The notes below the pieces were generated by a model, which did no database searches, was not told the DNA's origin, and was given only the letters and a program-made list of their open reading frames with translations. The translations under genes were made by a program, and so were the position numbers. A stretch of 7,363 bases of DNA from an uncultured Acetatifactor sp. (lineage in GTDB: Bacteria > Bacillota > Clostridia > Lachnospirales > Lachnospiraceae). The DNA lies in NCBI GenBank assembly GCA_910586435.1, contig CAJUGT010000171.1, positions 1 through 7,363 of the forward strand, in the 5' to 3' direction. Shown here in pieces: positions 1 to 6,498 of the stretch. Positions within the stretch are counted from its first letter, which is position 1, and each line of letters starts with the position of its first letter.

Positions 1-44
1 GAACTTCTAACGCTCACAGCAAAGGCTGCTTCGCGAAGAAGTTC
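1..44. repeat. Hairpin 1 of an intergenic palindrome cluster (may extend left of window)
   Basis: GAACTTCT at 1-8 is perfectly complementary to AGAAGTTC at 37-44. Inside lie a short CAGC/GCTG stem (17-20 with 25-28, loop AAAG) and the self-complementary CTTCGCGAAG at 29-38. The outer stem starts at the first base of the window, so it may be longer. No T-run follows, so it does not look like an intrinsic terminator. Segment 5-20 is also imperfectly repeated in direct orientation at 42-57 (12 of 16 bases). Confidence 0.65.
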
Positions 45-58
45 TAAGTCTCACGCCA

Positions 59-85
59 GAGAATGCCCAGAAAGCGGGCATTCTC
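59..85. repeat. Hairpin 2 of the palindrome cluster, perfect 10-bp stem
   Basis: GAGAATGCCC at 59-68 pairs perfectly with GGGCATTCTC at 76-85 around a 7-nt loop. The stem is GC-rich at the loop end. It is not followed by a T-run on either strand, which argues against a rho-independent terminator. A small stem CACA/TGTG (88-91 with 96-99) follows and would compete with the base of hairpin 3. Confidence 0.75.
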
Positions 86-97
86 CGCACAGATTTG

Positions 98-118
98 TGT
101 CGCTGCGAAGCAGCGACA
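98..118. repeat. Hairpin 3 of the palindrome cluster, 9-bp stem with GAA loop
   Basis: TGTCGCTGC at 98-106 pairs perfectly with GCAGCGACA at 110-118 around the triloop GAA. The segment GCGAAGCAGC at 105-114 is the exact reverse complement of GCTGCTTCGC at 25-34, inside hairpin 1. Hairpins 1 and 3 are therefore related in sequence and could pair with each other instead of folding locally. No T-run follows. Function unknown: candidates are a dispersed palindromic repeat, an mRNA stabiliser or processing site between operon genes, or a structured leader. Confidence 0.75.
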
Positions 119-156
119 TGGAGGTTGGTGTGAAAGGAATTTGAATAATCAAGGAA

Positions 157-164
157 AGAGAGGA
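157..164 (+). promoter_or_regulatory. Ribosome binding site deciding the start of the first permease
   Basis: AGAGAGGA lies 6 nt upstream of the ATG at 171. The same frame is open back to 63, but those extra codons run through hairpins 2 and 3 and have no ribosome site, so translation is placed at 171. Confidence 0.75.
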
Positions 165-170
165 ACTACG

Positions 171-1052
171 ATGTTAAAAATTAGATGGTTCAGAGGGCAA
201 TGGCTGCATATTACCTTTTCCAGAGTACTGCTCTATGTGGTTATGATAACACTGGTATGTTTTACGGCGTTGCCTCTGGTATACCTGATTAGTACTGCAT
301 TCAAGCCGTTGGATGAACTTTTTGTCTACCCGCCTCAGTTTTTTGTGAGGAATCCTACCACTAAGAGTTTCAGTGACCTGGTGGTTTCGCTGGGAAGTTC
401 TACCGTACCGTTTACCAGATACGCGTTTAACAGTATTGTCATTACGACCATAATTGTGATTTGTACCGTGACAGTTTCCTGTATGGGCGCTTATTCCCTG
501 GTGAAGCTTCAGCCTCCCGGAGGAAAGGTTTTGTTCAACCTGATACTGATTGCGCTGATGTTTTCGGCTCATGTAACCAAGATACCCAGCTACATGGTTG
601 TAAATGGTCTGGGGCTGATTAATACATATGGAGCTTTGATTTTGCCCAATATCGCGGTGGCATACAATATTTTCCTGATTAAGCAGTTTATGGAACAGTA
701 TCCGGATGAGCTGCTGGAAGCGGCCAGGATTGACGGGGCGGGAGAGATGAGGGTTTTCCTTCAGATGGTTCTGCCGGCCTTAAAGCCTGCGACAGCCACT
801 TTGACAGTGTTTTCCTTTGTAAATAACTGGAATGACTATTTCTCCCCTTTGATTTATGTCACAAGCCAGGCAATGAAGACTTTGCCTTTGGCATTGCAGA
901 CCATTGGCGGCGGCGCTGCGGGAATGTCGGTGGGGCGTGCAGGCGCTGTTGCGGCGGCAAGTTTTCTTATGACGGCCCCCACAGTCATTATCTTCGTGAT
1001 AAAACAGGGGCAGGTTATGGAAACTATGACATATTCAGGAATCAAAGGATGA
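171..1052 (+). CDS. Carbohydrate ABC transporter permease, MalG type (first copy)
   Basis: A 293-aa inner-membrane subunit of a CUT1-family sugar importer. The start at ATG 171 follows a good ribosome site and gives the normal length for the family; an upstream in-frame extension would translate the hairpin cluster. Hydrophobic segments lie near residues 17-42, 84-110, 119-140, 150-172, 203-224 and 257-279, fitting six membrane helices. The EAA loop that docks onto the ATPase is clear: EAARIDGAG from E183, with the conserved G189 and P202. It is followed by the NNWNDYFSPL segment typical of MalG proteins and a C-terminal YSGIKG ending. No MalF partner is next to it on the right until 5542, and none is visible on the left within the window, so its partner could be a gene upstream of position 1 or the later MalF. 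The YIP1-type gene follows after 18 nt. Substrate cannot be told from sequence. Confidence 0.95.
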   Translation: MLKIRWFRGQWLHITFSRVLLYVVMITLVCFTALPLVYLISTAFKPLDELFVYPPQFFVRNPTTKSFSDLVVSLGSSTVPFTRYAFNSIVITTIIVICTVTVSCMGAYSLVKLQPPGGKVLFNLILIALMFSAHVTKIPSYMVVNGLGLINTYGALILPNIAVAYNIFLIKQFMEQYPDELLEAARIDGAGEMRVFLQMVLPALKPATATLTVFSFVNNWNDYFSPLIYVTSQAMKTLPLALQTIGGGAAGMSVGRAGAVAAASFLMTAPTVIIFVIKQGQVMETMTYSGIKG

Positions 1053-1059
1053 CAGGAAT

Positions 1060-1065
1060 GGAGGG
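1060..1065 (+). promoter_or_regulatory. Ribosome binding site of the NHL-YIP1 gene
   Basis: GGAGGG ends 5 nt before ATG 1071, inside the 18-nt gap after the first permease. This supports co-transcription and this start, which begins a clean signal peptide. Confidence 0.8.
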
Positions 1066-1070
1066 AAGAT

Positions 1071-3101
1071 ATGAAATCGCTGAAGAGAATAGGTATTGGC
1101 CTGCTGGCCGGCCTCACATGTATGCTCTCGGTTTCACAGACGGTTGTCGCTGCGACAGGTGACAATTATGTGACCGGTGATAACAATTATCGTCAGCCCG
1201 TCCCCCAGTCCTATAACGTGGTGAAGACGATTAACAATATCGGCAGCTATGAGGATGATAATCCATATTTCAAGAGTCCGCAGGATTTGTTTATAGACGA
1301 CAAGGATTATATTTACATTGTGGATTCAGATAACAGCCGTATCGTGAAAATGAATGACAAATATGAAACGGTGAATGTGATTTACGGACCGGATAAACCG
1401 TTTAAAAAGCCCCAGGGCATTTTCGTGGATGAGGACGGGGATATGTACCTTGCGGATACCGGAAACGGAAGGATTATCCATATGGATCCGGACGGAAAGT
1501 ATATCGAGGAGTTTACCAATCCGGAGAGCAGTCTGGAGACAGGAAGTACCTTTGAACCGACCAAGCTGATTGTAAATAAGACAGGATACATTTATGTGGT
1601 CAAAGGCGAGAATATTATGGCCATTGACGGAAATGGAGAGTTCAGAGGATATTACGGACAGACAAATATCGGTTACGACCTGACGGAAGCCCTGATGCGA
1701 ATTTTTGCGTCAGAGGAACAGAAAGCCTTTATCACAAAGCGTCTGGCATCTTCCTACATCAACCTCACATTAGGGGATGATGGTATGATTTATGCCACCA
1801 GTACGGAGCGTGAGGAAGGTGAAATTAAGAAGCTGAATTCCGTGGGTAACAATATATACCGGAAATATAAGACAGTTGGAAATGCCATTAAAAATCCTAT
1901 TACGGATTTCATCGAGAAGAAAATTCTGAAGGCGGTGGTTGCCGGGAATACGTTTAAGTTTGGTGAATATTTTGATGACAATGGTATGTACATAGAGCCG
2001 ATTTTCACGGATATATGTGTTGACAGGGACGGTATTGTTACCATAATAGAGCAGATTACCGGAAAAGTATATCAATATGACCAGGACGGCAGGATGCTGG
2101 TAGCTTTCGGCGGATTGGGAGAGCGTGCGGGGACCTTTACAAGGGCTACGGCCATTGATGTGGACAGTAAGGGAAACATATTGATTGTTGACAGGGTAAA
2201 TGCCAATATTCAGGTATTTGAGCCTACGGAATTTATCAAATTGGTTCATTCTGCCACTTCAGCATACAATAATGGCGATTATCCAGGCTCCTACGATTTA
2301 TGGAGAAAGGTTCTTGCCATAGACGAGAATTATGACCTGGCTCATATAGGTATTGCCAGAACCTATTATAAGCAGGAGCAGTATAAGCTTTCCATGGAGG
2401 AAAGTATGCTGGTGGGAGACAGGGACACTTATACCATGGCTTTTGATGAATATAAGTATGTGGTTCTCCGTGAAAAATTTATTCAGATTATATTGATTGC
2501 GGTAGCGATTATTGCGGTAGTGGTTCTTCTCTTTAACCTTTTTGTGAAATATGCCAAGAAAGGGTATTGGAGTTATCTCAACAACAAAGACAGGAAAATG
2601 GGAATTGGTCAGGGAATTATGTATTCCTTCTATACAATGCTTCATCCAATAGACACATTGGAAGGAATTCGTTATAACCGGCTGAGAATTAATATGGCGG
2701 TGCCGTTTATTCTCTTTACCACTGCCTTTGTGGTGAGAATGGCATATCTCTACATTGTACATTTCCCTCTTGCCTCAATAGAGCTGGAAGATGTGAATCC
2801 TGTGTTTGAGGCAGTGAAGCTCTGGATCGTACCGATTTCCTGGATTCCTGCGTCCTTCATGGCAACCAGTATCTCCGGCGGTGAGAGTAAGATTAACGAG
2901 ATTACCTTTACAGCGGCATTGTCCTTGGTTCCTTTTATTGTGATTAATGCGCCTTTGATGTTCCTTTCCAATATTTTGTCCAAAACACAGAGATCCTGGT
3001 ATGGTGTGTTTTCTGCTATGGCGTATTTGGGTATGTTCCTGATTTTGTTCATGGCCATGATGATTTTGAACAATTATACTTTGGGAAAACTGTGGGTATG
3101 A
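1071..3101 (+). CDS. Secreted six-bladed NHL propeller / TPR-like / YIP1-type membrane protein
   Basis: The zero-frame product is 676 aa. Residues 1-28 look like a signal peptide (KR near the N-terminus, hydrophobic core, likely cleavage after V26-A27-A28). Six NHL-type repeats then fit a beta-propeller, near residues 68-100, 112-150, 160-195, 228-267, 310-345 and 357-387. The best-conserved are DGDMYLADTGNGRIIHMD (122-139) and DSKGNILIVDRVNANIQVF (365-383). Helical inserts near 203-228 and 272-298 separate blades. Residues 390-450 resemble a TPR pair (AYNNGDYPGSYDLWRKVL, then AHIGIARTYYKQEQYKLSME). A membrane helix at 470-493 leads into a YIP1-like C-terminal region with four further helices (about 543-563, 581-600, 611-635, 644-667). 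The inferred topology places the propeller outside the cell. A canonical YIP1 domain has five helices; the missing fifth is encoded in the -1 frame immediately downstream (3098-3226). Molecular function is unknown; context suggests a glycan-binding or scaffold role with the sugar importer. Confidence 0.9.
   Translation: MKSLKRIGIGLLAGLTCMLSVSQTVVAATGDNYVTGDNNYRQPVPQSYNVVKTINNIGSYEDDNPYFKSPQDLFIDDKDYIYIVDSDNSRIVKMNDKYETVNVIYGPDKPFKKPQGIFVDEDGDMYLADTGNGRIIHMDPDGKYIEEFTNPESSLETGSTFEPTKLIVNKTGYIYVVKGENIMAIDGNGEFRGYYGQTNIGYDLTEALMRIFASEEQKAFITKRLASSYINLTLGDDGMIYATSTEREEGEIKKLNSVGNNIYRKYKTVGNAIKNPITDFIEKKILKAVVAGNTFKFGEYFDDNGMYIEPIFTDICVDRDGIVTIIEQITGKVYQYDQDGRMLVAFGGLGERAGTFTRATAIDVDSKGNILIVDRVNANIQVFEPTEFIKLVHSATSAYNNGDYPGSYDLWRKVLAIDENYDLAHIGIARTYYKQEQYKLSMEESMLVGDRDTYTMAFDEYKYVVLREKFIQIILIAVAIIAVVVLLFNLFVKYAKKGYWSYLNNKDRKMGIGQGIMYSFYTMLHPIDTLEGIRYNRLRINMAVPFILFTTAFVVRMAYLYIVHFPLASIELEDVNPVFEAVKLWIVPISWIPASFMATSISGGESKINEITFTAALSLVPFIVINAPLMFLSNILSKTQRSWYGVFSAMAYLGMFLILFMAMMILNNYTLGKLWV
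3083..3089 (+). other. Candidate -1 ribosomal slippery heptamer G GGA AAA
   Basis: The zero-frame codons are TTG GGA AAA CTG TGG GTA TGA, so GGGAAAA fits the X XXY YYZ pattern in register, three codons before the stop at 3099-3101. Slipping back one base gives ACT GTG GGT and then ATG ATG, continuing open to 3226. I see no convincing pseudoknot or stable stem at the usual distance downstream and no strong upstream Shine-Dalgarno stimulator, which lowers confidence that it is programmed. The same tract is also where loss of one A from a five-A run would cause this frame break. Confidence 0.4.
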
Positions 3102-3226
3102 TGTTTGTGTCGGCATTTATGATGTTGGTAATTTGGCTGGTGGTATTGCTGTGTTATGTACTGACAGGCAGGATGGTTCAGTTTGTGATTTCCATCATGG
3201 ATGAATTCAGGCTGAATTTCTTATAA
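3098..3226 (+). CDS. 42-codon hydrophobic ORF: probable fifth YIP1 helix in the -1 frame, or small membrane protein
   Basis: Its ATG (3098-3100) overlaps the TGA of the preceding gene as ATGA, the usual arrangement for translational coupling. It has no good ribosome site of its own. The peptide is one hydrophobic helix (about residues 3-22, rich in M, V, L, W) followed by an amphipathic, mildly charged tail ending MDEFRLNFL. Joined by a -1 slip at 3083-3089, the protein would run NYTLGKTVG into this segment and be 718 aa, giving the YIP1 region five helices. From memory, YIP1 proteins of such clusters continue past an LGKT-like motif into a final helix and a basic/acidic tail, which fits; this is unverified. 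Alternatives are a separate small protein made by reinitiation, or a remnant left by an indel. Whether it is translated is not shown by the sequence. Confidence 0.55.
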   Translation: MMFVSAFMMLVIWLVVLLCYVLTGRMVQFVISIMDEFRLNFL

Positions 3227-3249
3227 CACAAAGTGCTGATACGGCAGAA

Positions 3250-3254
3250 AGGAG
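3250..3254 (+). promoter_or_regulatory. Ribosome binding site deciding the start of the DUF5696-like gene
   Basis: AGGAG (within AAAGGAG, 3248-3254) lies 11 nt before ATG 3266, slightly long but usable. The frame is open from GTG 3233, but that codon has no ribosome site and would add 11 polar residues before the membrane anchor. ATG 3266 is preferred. The 39-nt gap 3227-3265 shows no promoter or terminator. Confidence 0.65.
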
Positions 3255-3265
3255 TAAAGACTTAT

Positions 3266-5542
3266 ATGGTTAAGCGGTTTATAAAGGAAAGGCTGGGCAC
3301 CATCATACTCTTCGCAATCATCATCATATTTGTGACCTGGGGATTTCTCAGAGTAAAGGAAGCTAGGGATAACGCAATTACTTATGTTGAGGATTACGAG
3401 GCGCCGGAAGGAAATGTGGACTTTACCCAGGAGGGGAGTTATGTTTCCGTGGCTAAGACGGATAGTCTGGAGCTTTTCTATAATGAAGCAAAGGGCGCGA
3501 TTCAGGTAATGGACCTGAAAAGCAATCACCTTTGGAAAGGCATTTGTGACAATGAAGTATATGACCTGGAAGGGGTAAACGCACAGTGGAAGGCATATTT
3601 ACAGTCCCCCATTACCATTTCTTTTAACGACTTGAAGAAGAAGGACTCCGGTGTGACAAAGCAGTTTGCCGGAAAGGACTGTGGGTGGCTGGAGGCAGAG
3701 ATCATTCCCAATGGAGTGGCGGTGACATACGGATTTCTGACACCGGGGATATATGTCACTGTGGAGTATACGCTGGAAGGGGATGAATTTGTAGTTAGAA
3801 TTCCCCACGAAAAGATAGTGGAGAAGTCAAAGTACGCACTGACCACAGTTGAATTGCTTCCCTTTTTTGGAGCATCGGATAACAGTGTGGACGGGTATTT
3901 ATTTTACCCTGACGGAAGCGGTGCCATTACTACCTATGAAAAAGTGGATACAAGGCCATCCAATGTAAAGGCTGCCTGGTATTACACTTATACGAATAAA
4001 ACGGTGAATTTCCCCAATCTCTGGAACAGGGACGCTTATATGCGGTATACGGCGGCCATGCCAATATACGGCATTAAAAACGGTGATCACGCTTTGTTCG
4101 GAATATTTACAGAGGGAGCGGAGAACAGTGGTGTGGTGGTATATCCTTCAGGATATATTGTGGACTTAAATCACATGGGATTTGAGGTATATACCCGTAA
4201 TGTGTATGTGGTGGATATGTATTCCATGTCAACAGGTTTGGGTACCGCTAGTACTGGCGGTTCCGTTCAGAGAGTTGACAAGAAGATTATCCCGGAGGAT
4301 AAAGTGGCCAGGTTCTGCTTTTTGAGCGGGGATGAGGCAAGCTACAGTGGCATGGCAAATGTTTATCGGGAATATCTGCTGGCAAATGGCATGATTAAGG
4401 ACGCCATTGCTGACGGTGAAGAGATGGCTCTGGCTTTGGGATTGCTGATGGGAACTACCAAAGAAGGCATGGTGTTTGATGAATATGTATCCATGACGAA
4501 TTTTGAACAGGTACAGGAGATTCTGGACAGACTGAGTGAAAGAGGCATCACAAATAAGGAAGTGGTTCTGGAATCCTGGATAAAGGGCTATGACCGATAT
4601 GAAACCTGGGGACCTGTAAGGCAGTTGGGAGGTACAGGCGGATTAAAGGCACTCAACAGTTATATGGAGGCCAATCCGGAGAACAAGATATACCTGGAAA
4701 ATGGTTTTATGTTTGCCAGTTCTGAGACCAGCGGGTTGGCGGAAGACACAGATGTGGCTTATGACGGTTTGAACGTGGAAATCAGCGTGCAGAATATGGA
4801 TGGAACAGTACTCTATATGATGAATCCCCAGGCTGCTTATCGTCGCAATCAAGAGTTTCTGTCCAAAATGGAAAAATATGGAAACCTGGGCGTGGCATAC
4901 AATGATGTGGGCAAATATGTATATGCGGATTTTAATCCCCAGGCGCCTTTTACCAAAGCGGAGGCAGTACTGAAACTTCGAGAGCTTTTAGGCAGTGCCG
5001 CAGACTCGGGCAGAAGAGTTGCTTCTTTAGGGACCAATCAGTATGTGTATAGCTATACAGATTATCTGTATAATTTGCAGGAAGAAAGCTATGGATTGTC
5101 CATCACGGATTACGCAGTTCCTTTTATCCAGATGGTAGTGTCCGGATTGATTCCCTATTCTACCCAGGGAGCGGGCAATTTGTCCTATGATTTGCAGATT
5201 CAGAAGTTAAAATGGGTGGAATATGGTGGACTGCCCAATTTCGTTCTGACCTATGAATCCGCTCAGAAGTTGCGGGACACAGGATATGACAGTCTGTTTA
5301 GTTCCACTTACGCTGACTGGGAAGATACAGTGGTGGAGACATATCTGGAGTTTAAGGAAAGATTGTCTGGAACTTATGGGCAGCAGATGACCAGTCATGA
5401 GATTCTGACGGATGATTTGATTCGGATAGAATATGAAAACGGAACGGTTGTGTATGTCAATTACAGCAATGAAGAGGCTACTGTGGATGGGGTAACAATT
5501 CCCGCAAAAGATTATGTGGCTGTGGGGGGAGGTGCTAAGTGA
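3266..5542 (+). CDS. Membrane-anchored DUF5696-like protein, probable glycoside-hydrolase-like fold
   Basis: A 758-aa protein. After a basic N-terminus, residues 11-29 form a single membrane helix with no clear cleavage site, so it is probably a signal anchor with the bulk outside the cell. Residues about 40-370 look beta-rich and contain GYLFYPDGSGAI at 210-221, a motif I associate with DUF5696 proteins. Residues about 388-640 read like a TIM barrel: alternating strands and helices, VLESWIKGYD (E436), KIYLENGFMF (E478), NDVGKYVYADFN with D547 and D555, and IPYSTQGAGNL at 629-639. A small beta-domain ends the protein (VYVNYSNEEATVDGVTIP), like the C-terminal sandwich of many glycosidases. Those acids are candidates for active-site residues by position only. 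The family has no function I can name with confidence; a role in binding or cutting the imported glycan is inferred from fold and neighbours. Its TGA overlaps the next ATG by one base. Confidence 0.85.
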   Translation: MVKRFIKERLGTIILFAIIIIFVTWGFLRVKEARDNAITYVEDYEAPEGNVDFTQEGSYVSVAKTDSLELFYNEAKGAIQVMDLKSNHLWKGICDNEVYDLEGVNAQWKAYLQSPITISFNDLKKKDSGVTKQFAGKDCGWLEAEIIPNGVAVTYGFLTPGIYVTVEYTLEGDEFVVRIPHEKIVEKSKYALTTVELLPFFGASDNSVDGYLFYPDGSGAITTYEKVDTRPSNVKAAWYYTYTNKTVNFPNLWNRDAYMRYTAAMPIYGIKNGDHALFGIFTEGAENSGVVVYPSGYIVDLNHMGFEVYTRNVYVVDMYSMSTGLGTASTGGSVQRVDKKIIPEDKVARFCFLSGDEASYSGMANVYREYLLANGMIKDAIADGEEMALALGLLMGTTKEGMVFDEYVSMTNFEQVQEILDRLSERGITNKEVVLESWIKGYDRYETWGPVRQLGGTGGLKALNSYMEANPENKIYLENGFMFASSETSGLAEDTDVAYDGLNVEISVQNMDGTVLYMMNPQAAYRRNQEFLSKMEKYGNLGVAYNDVGKYVYADFNPQAPFTKAEAVLKLRELLGSAADSGRRVASLGTNQYVYSYTDYLYNLQEESYGLSITDYAVPFIQMVVSGLIPYSTQGAGNLSYDLQIQKLKWVEYGGLPNFVLTYESAQKLRDTGYDSLFSSTYADWEDTVVETYLEFKERLSGTYGQQMTSHEILTDDLIRIEYENGTVVYVNYSNEEATVDGVTIPAKDYVAVGGGAK
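5528..5533 (+). promoter_or_regulatory. Ribosome binding site of the MalF-type permease
   Basis: GGAGGT within the last codons of the DUF5696-like gene lies 8 nt before ATG 5542. It favours ATG 5542 over the in-frame GTG 5539. The stop and start share one base (TGATG), indicating coupled translation. Confidence 0.8.
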
Positions 5543-6498
5543 TGGGACAGGAAAAAAAGAGGTCTAAGATGTCGCTTCATACAAGAAATTCCTTAAAGGG
5601 TCTTGTATTTGTGGCTCCCTATATCGTAGGTATTATCGTGTTCTTTCTTTATCCGATTTATCTCTCCCTGAGGCTGAGTATCGGTAAAGAGGTTTCCATT
5701 CTGGGAATGAAGGTATCAGGTTTTACCCTGGAACATTATATCAAGGCATTTATTGTGGACGTTGATTTTCTGCCTACCTTTTTGGAAGCAGTGAAGCAGA
5801 CTTTGACTCAATTTCCTTTGATTATAGTGCTTTCGCTGATTATTGCGATTCTTTTAAACAGGGATATTAAGTTCAGAGGTTTTTTCAGGGTAATATTTTT
5901 TATTCCGTTCCTCTTAGGAACCGGTAATGTCATGGAGCAGCTCTTAAACCAGGGCGTTGACCGCGCGGTGCTGAATATTATGGATGGCCGATTGATTCCC
6001 TATAACGTATTGAGTTATTTTGGGGAAACCATTATGGAGGTAGTGCAGACGGTTCTGGGTCTGCTGGTGACGGTACTGTGGAACGGAGGCGTGCAGATTC
6101 TGCTCTTCCTGTCCGGACTCCAAAGTATTTCACCTTCCCTGTATGAAGCGGCTAAGATTGACGGCGCTACGGAATGGGAAATCTTCTGGAAAGTAACTGT
6201 CCCCATGATTTCCCCAATGCTCCTGCTGAACATTGTATATACCCTGGTAAATTCCTTTACCAATATATCCAATCCGCTGCTTGAGTATATCCAGGAATTT
6301 GGATTCAAAAATGCGCAATTCGCCTATGGCGCTGCGCTGGGATGGATTTATTTCGCCTTTATCGGTTTTATAGTGGCAATCGTATTTGCGGTGATGCAGA
6401 AATATATGCATACCAGTGAAGTAGAGGAGGTTAAGAAACGTGAGCGGAAGCACAGAGTCTTTACAATCGAAAAAGCGCCCAAACGCAATTATGACTAG
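5542..6498 (+). CDS. Sugar ABC transporter permease, MalF/UgpA type
   Basis: A 318-aa CUT1-family importer permease. The N-terminus is basic and cytoplasmic, followed by the typical first helix with APYIVGIIVFFLYP (25-38). Further hydrophobic segments lie near 84-106, 115-135, 163-190, 222-242 and 263-287, giving six helices. The EAA loop that contacts the ATPase is YEAAKIDGATEWEIFWKVTVP (E202, G208, P221). The family member is of the short type, without the large periplasmic P2 loop of E. coli MalF. It overlaps the DUF5696-like stop by one base and its own 3' end contains the ribosome site and start of the next permease, so the two are very likely made in balanced amounts as a heterodimer. 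The charged C-terminal tail (about 293-318) is partly imposed by this overlap. Substrate unknown. Confidence 0.95.
   Translation: MGQEKKRSKMSLHTRNSLKGLVFVAPYIVGIIVFFLYPIYLSLRLSIGKEVSILGMKVSGFTLEHYIKAFIVDVDFLPTFLEAVKQTLTQFPLIIVLSLIIAILLNRDIKFRGFFRVIFFIPFLLGTGNVMEQLLNQGVDRAVLNIMDGRLIPYNVLSYFGETIMEVVQTVLGLLVTVLWNGGVQILLFLSGLQSISPSLYEAAKIDGATEWEIFWKVTVPMISPMLLLNIVYTLVNSFTNISNPLLEYIQEFGFKNAQFAYGAALGWIYFAFIGFIVAIVFAVMQKYMHTSEVEEVKKRERKHRVFTIEKAPKRNYD
6425..6430 (+). promoter_or_regulatory. Ribosome binding site fixing a GTG start inside the MalF gene
   Basis: A perfect AGGAGG lies 9 nt before GTG 6440. The next in-frame candidate, ATG 6491, has no Shine-Dalgarno sequence. This decides the unusual 59-nt overlap between the two permease genes. 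Confidence 0.8.

Noticed and set aside
59..118. Hairpins 2 and 3 as rho-independent terminators of an upstream gene
   Set aside because: Neither stem is followed by a run of T on the + strand, nor on the - strand when read in reverse.
118..144. Short ATG ORF of eight codons (MEVGVKGI) as a leader peptide
   Set aside because: It has no ribosome site (the preceding bases are the arm of hairpin 3) and no codon pattern suggesting attenuation.
63..170. In-frame 36-codon upstream extension of the first permease
   Set aside because: It is read through hairpins 2 and 3, is not membrane-permease-like, and has no ribosome site, whereas ATG 171 has one and gives the normal family length.
1080..1125. 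Lipoprotein signal in the NHL-YIP1 protein (cysteine at residue 17)
   Set aside because: The residues before the cysteine (G-L-T) do not fit a lipobox; a signal peptidase I site after VAA at residue 28 fits better.
1770..2249. Long minus-strand open frame opposite the NHL-YIP1 gene, and similar minus-strand frames elsewhere
   Set aside because: They lie antisense to well-supported genes, lack ribosome sites and recognisable domains, and have the biased composition expected of shadow frames.
2494..2520. Direct repeat of ATTGCGGTAG
   Set aside because: It encodes repeated AV/IAV residues of a membrane helix; composition of the segment explains it.
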